This document shows positions 26,130-36,100 of a stretch of 64,000 nt of DNA, piece after piece; position 1 is the stretch's first letter; each line of letters begins with the position of its first letter. The stretch covers positions 7,607,501 through 7,671,500 of the forward strand of contig JABWDB010000009.1 in the NCBI GenBank assembly GCA_019614645.1. The letters run 5' to 3'. The notes beneath the pieces are model-generated. The model did not search any database. It saw nothing but the letters and a program-made list of their open reading frames with translations, and had not been told where the DNA came from. The stretch is from Stratiolaelaps scimitus (lineage: Eukaryota; Arthropoda; Arachnida; Mesostigmata; Laelapidae). A program made the position numbers and the translations under genes.

Positions 26130-27089
26130 CTCAGTCTTACTCTGTTGCAATAGTTATACGCTCTCTGCGCATTGTCAATAGCTACCTATCCTATCTTCTC
26201 ACTATGCGCTGCGATCTGCACTGCTCACGATGGTAACCAGCAATGGACGAGGTGACCATAGCGCGATCCCTCGCGCTACGGCGGCCGCCTCAGCAACAGC
26301 AGCTCTCAGGTCGCCTGAAAGGAGCGCGCTGTCAACGCGCGACGGCATTTCTCCCTGTTGCATTTCGTACTCGTTGTTTCTTTATCTGGCAAAATCTCGA
26401 AAGTGGATGAAAAAAAACCTTGTTGTATGGGGAGATAAGGCTTGCCCGGACTGGGATGATGCTGTGTGGAACAAAATATTATATTCGAGAGGCATAGAGC
26501 AACAACCGCAACGTGCGGTGCGAGGAGTAGATTCGAGAAAGCTGACCAAATCGACACAGCACCCAGCTGTCCCGTATAACCGCAATCGCCGTGGCAGCAG
26601 CAGCAGCACGACAGCAAGCGGTCGAGACAGGTAGGAAGGTGCCTCGGAAAGAGACAGCCGTAGCGCGAAGACGGTGGCATTTGTGGAGGCCAATCGCGTG
26701 TCTCTCTCTCTCGCGAGAGAGAGAGGTAGAGAGTAGATGAGGCAGGCTGACAAAAGATATATATATACATATATATATATATAAAAAGAGAAAGAGAGAG
26801 AGAGAGAGAGAAGCAGACAGACAGATATGAGAGATAGGTGGAGATCATATGGCGCCACAACACGGATTGTATGGAACGGAACGGAATCATGAGTGTGCGT
26901 GGAGGGTTATTTCATGGCGGCAACGGGAGATACCGCTGTTGTCTGTCGTTGACGTGATGCCTCTGGAATGATAACAACCACAGCGTAATCTTGTTTCCTA
27001 CTCGACTTTGGTGACTGTTAAATAACGGGGAGAGGGACGATTATGCAGAGATCGGTACAGAGTGGCAGATTAGAAGAGATATTATAGTA

Positions 27090-27141
<52 letters not shown>

Positions 27142-30100
27142 GTCTGATGTATAGCTCACCGTCGCTGGAGCGCCGGAATTCTTGTAGTAAGTATAGGACA
27201 CAGCTGACAGGCTAGCAAGCAAATGTCGAATCCATAATCGGGTCGAAAATCGACAGATGAACGAAGCCAATGACATCGAAAAAGGAACGCTTCCGGGTGC
27301 CATAGAGTTAGATAATTTCCTCTCGTGTCAACGAATCGAGATTCTGCAATTGTTGCGCATCGTTTTTGCAAACATGCGTTTTGTTGTTGTTCTTGCTATT
27401 GTGCTACTTCTGCAGCTGCTAATGGGATTGAAATTCGCCGGCTGGATAAGGCTTCCGTAGATCGAGCCGCACCGATTAAATAGGTCGATATTGTAGCAAA
27501 CTTTTTGTTGTTGTCCGTTGTTGTCCCATAGAAGCAACAATCAAAATGGAACAGAGTTGTAGTCCAATTTCAATTTCAGTGTCAACTTATCTCAGAAGTG
27601 GCTAAGTGTCGGTTGACGCACGCACACGCAAACACTTCATTTTCGATAGTTACTGAAAAGGAAGGGCTAGTTATGTGCAATGGCGAATATGTCATCATGC
27701 TTGAATATATGTATTATGTATATCATTAATGTATCCTGCTTATGAGTTATGCACTTTCGAAGATAACCTAATACTTCCTACTTAAGACGCTGATGTGTGT
27801 GACTTGCAAATGAGTTACTCCATATTTGATCGCTTATCGAGCAGTCCAATTTGATGAGACCAGAACAAGATCACAGCACGATCAGCACACCTCTGCTCCT
27901 GTTTTCAATGCATTATCGATTCATAGTTTAAAGGCATATCTATTAACACACTCCGCGGCCAGATATCGTCAAAATGTATTCAAACATACAATAATTAGGA
28001 TTCATTTCTAGGGATTATTTGGGGCCCGGGGACCGGGGCCATTGTCAAATGCTGTCAAATCCCACTAGATAAAGCAGTGTCACCAATGGTCCCCTCTCTC
28101 TCATACTTTTATCTAATTGTTAATCATTACGTGATACGTTCCTTATCTTACGATTTGAGGAAATAAATGCAATGATGCCAAGCCATCGTCCTCTTTATTC
28201 ACCCTATTTATATTTCTTCTAACCTCTCGAATCGCATAAAAAAGTTCGAAGCTGTCAAGCTAATACTTTGAAGGCCGTCATTAAAAACAGATTCCCATTT
28301 TGCACTCAAAGCATAACTCGTCTTGACGCCAAAGCCGATATCCGCCTATATATCCATTTCCACTTCACATCTCGCACAAATATCAGTCATAACACTGTAG
28401 ACCTTCGGAGATTGTCTATCGTAGATTGCTCTGCCGCGTTGTCCTGCAGCGCAAAACCTTCCGCTTTGTTGGCCTCGTGGGTAGTAGCCCTCGGTACGAT
28501 AAGGCCCCCCTCGGCCTCGTGGATATGTCGAGCATGGCTCCAGCTTGCTTAGCTTAGTGTCGTTCCGTGCTTAGCAGGCGGGAACAAAGCGTTGGGCCCA
28601 AGCTGAGCGATGTACGTGATAAACGTGTTCCTAGCCGCCTCCAGCATTTGCCTTTACCCGCAGTCTACCTAGGCAGATATTCGGCCCTTCGCTCCAACCC
28701 CTCAGCCCCCCTCCATGCAAAGCCAAGCGTCGGGCGTGGACAGCCGGCCGCCTAGACGCCCGCGCCAGCTCGCGAGCCCCGGCTGGCTCTAGCAGCTTTC
28801 CAAGCAGCTAGCTACCGCCAGAGCGTTTGTTCCGTATCCATAATGGACGCTAATGGGAACCGGTGCTGCTGCATCAGTCGCTGCAGCAGCAGCAGCAGCA
28901 GCAGCAGCCGCCGCCGCCGCGGGGCGCCATGAATTTATTCATTAACACGCTACTCTCGCACATACATATTATTATTGTTGTTATTTTTATTATTATATGG
29001 TTTAGTATTAGTATATATGGGCTGGGACTGTGGGTGGGTGGCTGTGGGTGTGTGTTTGTTAATTCATGGTAACAGTGATGGGGGCGATCGCATAGGTGGC
29101 TAATGCTGCTGCTGCTGGTGCTGCCTGGGGCGCGCGTGGCAGGATGGAACAATTAATGAATTACTTTGATTTTATTCGGTGCTTCCTTCCTTTAGTCATC
29201 TACCTTGATTGTTTGGTGGCACAACTATGTAGAGTGAACGTGAGATTAGATTGGAGAATGCTGACATGGACGCATTATAAGCTCATGTGGAGATTGGGTG
29301 GACTCCATTAATTAATTGCTATTCTAAATAGATTCGGGGCGCGGAATCACTGCGGGTCTGGCTCGCTGGCCGATTAGCGAAGTAGACATCAGGACTTGAC
29401 ACCGATTATAACTACTATTCTCTCTCTCTCTCTCTCGTTCTAACTCACACCAATTGTGTTGCCTCACCTGAACGGTCAGACTACCTAGCAAATTGTCTAT
29501 CTTGAGCAATCGCTGGCAATCACTTCAACTTTCACCTGAATTGTGGACGCATTCACTTGAAATTTCGAAAACCCACTTCTCAGTGTCACCTGTCCTCTCC
29601 GACGACTGCCGAGTAAGGATCACAGACAACTCTGAGCGCACCACTAGCACAGAGGTCAACTCGTTGCAGCTCGATTCAATTCGATAATCGCTTCCGAAAG
29701 ATTTCATCGAATGGCAACATTTGAGTGATATACATATCACAAATAAAAATACATCCTAGGGGTGACATAGCGTACGACAAATATACCATATGCACTAGTA
29801 TAACATATGTAATACCTTCATTTCGACTCAAGCAACGCGAGCGCATATGTTGTAAACCGCCACTGAAGTACAACATGCTATACGATGTAGTTGTCCCGGC
29901 AGTGTCCTGTTGGCTGTCGGTCTTGCGCCACCATTGGGAAACTTCATGGACGGCTGTGCGGTTGCTGTGGCTGCCGTGTCCCCCTTTTTTCTGCTGATCC
30001 TGAGGGAAAAATCCTTCAGGATCAGCAATACGCTAACGCGCACCGTCTGCTGTACCCGGCCTTCGTCCCTCCAGTGTGACTGACACATCGTTTTCGCTCC

Positions 30101-33100
30101 AGTTTTTTCTTCATTCACGTCTGCTTATTCCTGCTCTTGTTGTTCGCGAATTTGTCTCTCTGTCCCGCGCGCCCTGCTCCCGCCCTATCGCTATCGGGTT
30201 ATTTCGATGTGACCCGGCTGAACGCTCGCACACACCCAGACACATGGTTCGTTCCTTCGTCGTTTTCTTCTCTCTCTCTCTCTCCATTGTTCCCTCTCGC
30301 TAAACAGCGCCGCCGCCGCTGCTGCTGCTGCTCTCGACACCGCTACTGTACCGCCAACGAAACGGGTCCCATTTTTCCACTTCACTTTAGCGCGTGCTGA
30401 GCCTCGCAAACAACTTTGCAACTCTGCTTGAGAGGGACACATCGGCCTGGAGAACGCGAAACAGGCCGGTGAACGATGCGACGAGTCGCGAGGTGTCTGC
30501 CTGTTTGTGGTCCGTGAAGGGAATTGAAGGAAGGGGCTGGAGGGGAAAGGTGTGCCGAACCAGCCACAGTGGCGGGTCATGTGAATCTCGGCCATTCTGC
30601 AATACTTGTTCGGAAGGAACACTGTGCACAGAAGGGCCGAGACACGGTCAGTCCGTTGCGTGTACGATGCTGCGGGTACGGTAGGTTCATATGTGGCAGG
30701 CTTAAGGACGACGTGTAGTTTGCTACAGATTCTATTATCGGGACTTCTCGCCTGCCTCTCAAAATGTTGTAGTTCATAGGTCCTACGTTTCGACCCCGTA
30801 ATTCGTTTGCAGGGTTACGGTACGACGTTATTATTATACTCCTTCGTTCGGCGCGACAAAAGGTCTGACTAGCTGATTAATTGGGTTAGTCGATTCAAGG
30901 TTGCCAACATGGCAAGCCTACTTCGATTTTCAAAGCTGGCCAAATGAATAACGATGAGAAGGATTTTCGATGAAAACAAAAAGAATAGCTATATTTCGGT
31001 GATGTCCATCTATGGATTTGAATGTTTCACTACAACCCACGTCCTACGGATACAGCTAACTAGCTACAAATGTAGGTTTTGCCTAGAACGTTACTCCCGT
31101 GATGTGAAAGGATAATTTCAAAGATTGCAATAAAAAACGTGTTTTTAAGAAATTGGTTATTATTCTGTGAACGCATCTGGGATCGGCCATACTGATCATT
31201 CCAAAACTACTTGATAGCCTACAATACTGAGGGCTAACCCTGATCCTTTATGCCTTTGCCTGTTTGTGTCGCTCTCTCTCTCCCGAATAGGTTCGACTGC
31301 GGCATGGGTGAAGGTATTCTCCGAAGCGATCAGCCGGTCGTGCTTAGCTCGTGGAACAAACTGTCAATATACCGTGACCGGTGGGACGCCTGGATGCAGC
31401 TCAACAATGACCACCAGGTAGGTACTCTGTATGCGCACGGTGCTCGCGGAGAGCAGATTTAGCCACCTCTTTACCAAGGGGCTCCATGTATGTCGCACCC
31501 GCATGACCACCGCCGCTTGGTTTCCGAGAGGGGGGCGCGCACCTCGAAAGACGACGTGGAACGCTGCGAGGGCCAAAACGCGGTCTTCGCGGAGTCACAC
31601 TCGGCTAGAACAAGCGCACACCCCGAGCTCGGTTCTGCTCCTGACAGGCATGCTATATCGTTTTCTTCAAATCGACTGCGGAGAGCCGAATCGGCCTGAT
31701 TTCAGTCTTCGTTCGACTGCTGCCTTTGAGGGGAGAATCTCACAGAGATCTTTGTTCAAAAGCCGGGGCTGGGGTCTTGTTGAAAATGATGATAACAATG
31801 GATGCATCGTTGCGTGCCTGTGTCCTGTGATGGGATGGGTTGGTCAAAGATGTCGCTTGCCCTTCAAGAGATCTACTGAAAATACTGCTTCCACTCAGCC
31901 TATTTTAGCCCTGTTTAGGCCCTAATCTTCCATAGCCTATGGTCTAACGTCTTCGTCCTTGCCGCGTTTGTTATTGTTCCTATGTTGTCCCTTTGTTACA
32001 GGTTCAAGGAAGAAGCAAAGGCCTATTCTCGCGTATCACCTTTCGGGACAATTTGTACCTGGGCGGATCGCCCAATATCACGATGGTTGAGGGACGTCTC
32101 GGAACCGATAAGGCGTTCGTGGGCTGCGTGAGGAAGCTGGAAATCAACAACAGAAATTTTGATTTTCGTTCAGGTGTTAAAGGCGACGCACTCGACGGAG
32201 CCGATATCGGTAAGTAACAGAACCGTGAAGAACTCATTACCATTATTCGGCACATCGTAAATGTTCATACAATATATACGACGTTAGGAAGACGGCAGGA
32301 AGTTTTGACCTCCTTAGCCATATCAAGAGAATGATGTGATTCTGTTTGATATGTATTCTCAAAGATTGCCGTTAACTACAGAAATAATGTGCTCACAGTT
32401 TGTGCTCGTTGTCAATAAGAACAGATCATATGTGGGCAACGGTGGGGGATCCTAGGGATCTACTCGCAATCCCTAACCCATAGTCTTTCAATTAGTGAGA
32501 TAGAAGAAATCGAATGCTATAAGGTAATCGTTTGCGAGATGTTTAATGCCCTCCTACTCGTCGGCATCCGTTACACTAGCGTTACAAAGTGTAAAAGCCT
32601 ACCCATTATGTTTCACATTGCATTATTCGACCCCTGCATCGCGAACAGCAACATACCATCAATAAACAATTCGGCAAATTCCTCTTTGAAAGGTCACCAC
32701 TTTTGCCGAGGATGCTTTCAGACCGCGGTTGCAGGCGAACCAGTTAACACCTTGGCATTACGTAATGCTATTCTTGACAACACAATGCTAGAGCATGTCT
32801 TTTCTATTACGCGCGCCTGATAAATACCCTAGTTCTCGCAATGAATCCACGTACACATAAATACACAGCCACAGCTGCTTAGTGCTCCAGGGAGCTATCT
32901 GCCGTGCGGGGCGGATTTCCCCTGTTTCACTTTTGAAGTGCTTCTGCGCCGCGCACTCTGGAAGTATTCTCTTCCTTAGACTTCTCGCTTTCTTTATCTT
33001 TTCCGGCGCCCACTAGCCCCTGCAGGCGAGAGTACGTGAGGCTCTTTCGTTATTTCGTCACACCGTTTGCCGCGTCGGTTGGGATTGTGTACGCAGGCTA

Positions 33101-36100
33101 GTTCGCACCCTTGTAATGGTAATAACCCCCACGAGACACCCCGTCCTCTAGATACCGATTGCCTGTTCCCTGCTGTCTCTGGGCCGAGAGAGAGAGAGAA
33201 AGAGAGCGCCTGAGACCGGCCAGAGTTTCTATACAAAGGTGTGCCTTTCCATATGCGACTGCCGTCGTCACGAAGAGGATATGGTGTGGAACCGCGGGGG
33301 TATTGCGGGCTTGGGGGGTCTCATCCAGAAAAGCTATCGTTCGTAGCGCTCCACGCTGCATTTCCATAGGGGCCGCTGCCGCCGGCGCCGCCACCACCGC
33401 CCGAATGGGCCGGAGGCGGTCCGTCGGCGGCCATCTGAGATGCGTGTCGCTTCCTTCTTTCATGAGGCTGTTTGCTGAATCATCCTTGAACTCTTTCCCC
33501 GCGCACAGTTTCCATATTCAGCATCGCGAAGGCGGTGGCGGCAGCAGCGGCGACGGCCCTATTCTTGCCGCCACGGTATTCGCCGTTGCGTTCCGGTGCG
33601 ACGGCGAACCATATCCATACATAGGCGTCCCAGCGCTTACTTCTGTCGCCAGCTCCCCAGGCTTCAATGCGGCCGGCCAGGACCCAGTCGGCGCGAGTTC
33701 CCAGGGCGAGGATGCTTCGATTGGGCACGGCCAGGCAATAAACAAAGGAAGAGAAACTATTAATAGTGGAAGGCCGTCCGGTGAGCGCATGCAGCGTGCC
33801 AAGGACAACACGCGGCGACTTATAGCGGATTAACCAACACAGGGCGTTGCCGCGGGCTCCAACTGCTCGTCGCTTCCATGGCACTGCCTGGAGGGATGGC
33901 GAAGCTGTCGAGTGAACGAACGTGCGCCGGAGACACTGTCGAGAAAGGAACAGGAGAGAGCTCAAATATAAAAGTGTAGCAAGACGCCCCCCCTTCCTCC
34001 ATCCCCGCAATCAAACGATGACTGTTGACATGTGAAGAAAACACAAGCAATGTAATGCGGTGCGCCCAAAGGCTAATGTAGGTGACGAGAACCTTCGCTC
34101 AAGCTCGGATGAAGAATGAGGAACGATTTTGGACGGACGGCTTGAATTGACACAGCTAGGAGAGACGAAAATCGATTATTAGCTTGTGTTATTTTTCCAG
34201 TTAATTAGTCGGTGGTGATTGGCTGAGGAAGTGAAATTCTTGGGCTTATTAAATTGGGCTTATGTGGCCGAAGACGATAGCGTTATGTGTGAGATTAATG
34301 TGAATTTATGATGATTATTATTATTATTATTATTATTGACAGAAAGGATGAGTCGTCTTTGCGAGAAATTAGCTTTTAGCATCATGGACTTTAAGAATAG
34401 GCCAAAAGGTCCTGCGGCGTTGCTGGTCACATGGTGCCACTTCTGAAAACGAACTAGGGTTCCAATTCGTCCTTAAAACTCCATATCGATTTGAAGGTAA
34501 TAGACCCCAGAACTATATACCTACATATCCGGGAGGCTCCACATTATCCGCCCACAAACTGCTATTTTAATGACGTGGCCAATTGTTTATTGTTGATCTC
34601 TTTTAGGCGAATGTCGAGATGACGCGTGTAATAATGTGCTTTGCCAGAACGGAGGTCAGTGTGTCGACCACGGTAAAACTGCGTCATGCATCTGTCCGCT
34701 GGGCTATGAAGGAGAGTTCTGCGATCAAGGTATAACATTGGATGGAAACTATATAATAGAGAGTTACGCATCTAGATCTATTTGTAAATAAGACAGCAAA
34801 ATCCGGGTCTGTATTTGACAGCCATTTTTTACTGCCCTTGGGTAATACGCTTTCGCCACAACTCATTATATCTCATCATGTAAATTCCATTGCCCATCGT
34901 AATTACATACAGGTGTACCCATCGCGACCGAAACACGATCTATAAAACTTCCCCTAGACCAGACACATTCGAAGCGCGTATCCATCTGTGTGAAGACCGT
35001 TTACAGGCAGCATCATATAATTATTAACATATAATTAGTAACATATAATTATTGCATAAATGTAGAAGTGGCCATGAGCCAAATCGATTTTGGAGAATGC
35101 TCACTTAAAATTTGTCACATGATAATCATACGCCCAATGTTGGTCTACTAAACGAGCGGCCAGCACCCACGAACGATCCATCCCTTTGTTGTTGACGAAA
35201 TGGTAACAGGTTCGAGCCCGACTGAGCTGCCATTGGCAAGAGACTTCATTTCGATGGTGGGTCAATTCCTATGCTATAGACAGAGAATATAACTGTCTGT
35301 TGTCATTGTTGCTGTTGTTGTTATTGCTGTTGCTGTTGTTGTTATGTCGCCGGTATTACAGAGGTGACGATCCTGGTACCGGCGTTCAACGGTTCGTCGT
35401 ACATGCGTTTCCCGGGCCTCGGTGAGCGTTTTCTGTCCTTCCTCGAGATCACCGTCGTGCTGAAGCCGCGGTCTCTAAACGGAGTTTTCTTCTACAACGG
35501 CGATTCTCTCGAGGGACAGGGCGACTTTATCATGCTGCAGCTCGTCAACGGTTTCGTCGAATTTAGATTCGACCTCGGCAACGGGGCCGCCATCGTTAGG
35601 TTTGTGTTGACATATTCAGAACAGGACAAACCCTTTAGCCTCTGGCTGTTTGCTGAAAACAGCTTCGCCACAGGAGGAATAGAACAAATATTCCTGCTAG
35701 CCTTTATGCTTGGCGGACACATTAGAACACATTTCGAATGTTCCGGCCAACGAATGAATACCGAATGTATGGTTACGAATGTTTTCTTTCGGCTTCGTTC
35801 AAAGTTGAGAATTATTCCCATGGCAATCGCCAAAAACCGCTTTACTCTCAGTAAATGGCCTCACACCAGTCAGAGAGGTCTACCAAGTGCACATGTCATG
35901 CATATACCAAACGCGATGATCTAACAAAACCGAGGGCTCGTTCGTGCCCCGATACGCGTTTACAGAAGCGACGAGGTAGTCACCGTGGACAAGTGGCACA
36001 CGATTTCCATTTCACGTACAGGACAGCTCGGCATTCTGCGGGTGGACAAACATCCGTACATTGTCGGCTTCGCGCCAGGAGCCTTCACACAGCTCTCCCT

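Larger units (their letters stand above)
17080..31290 (+). other. 14.2 kb intron carrying an antisense gene
   Basis: The phase 2 intron joins an Arg codon split CG|G. The flanking exons read straight through into one LamG domain, which fixes the junction. Inside lie SINE copy B (17.36-17.57 kb), the whole DCXR-like gene on the minus strand, a GC-rich low-complexity tract (20.0-21.4 kb), several microsatellites, and hairpins at 26.04 and 29.99 kb. I see no further exon of either gene in 24.4-31.2 kb. Confidence 0.85.

Noticed and set aside
26306..26890. 194-codon minus-strand frame with hydrophobic stretch
   Set aside because: The apparent hydrophobic and Ser/Leu segments are translations of GA and TA microsatellites.
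33159..33833. 224-codon plus-strand frame between LamG1 and EGF2
   Set aside because: It contains a translated GA microsatellite, the opposite strand is equally open, and the splice phases of the flanking exons already match without it.
35600..35924. Continuation of the LamG2 open frame past the donor
   Set aside because: LamG similarity stops at the donor and resumes in phase at 35,966; the extension is chance open intron.
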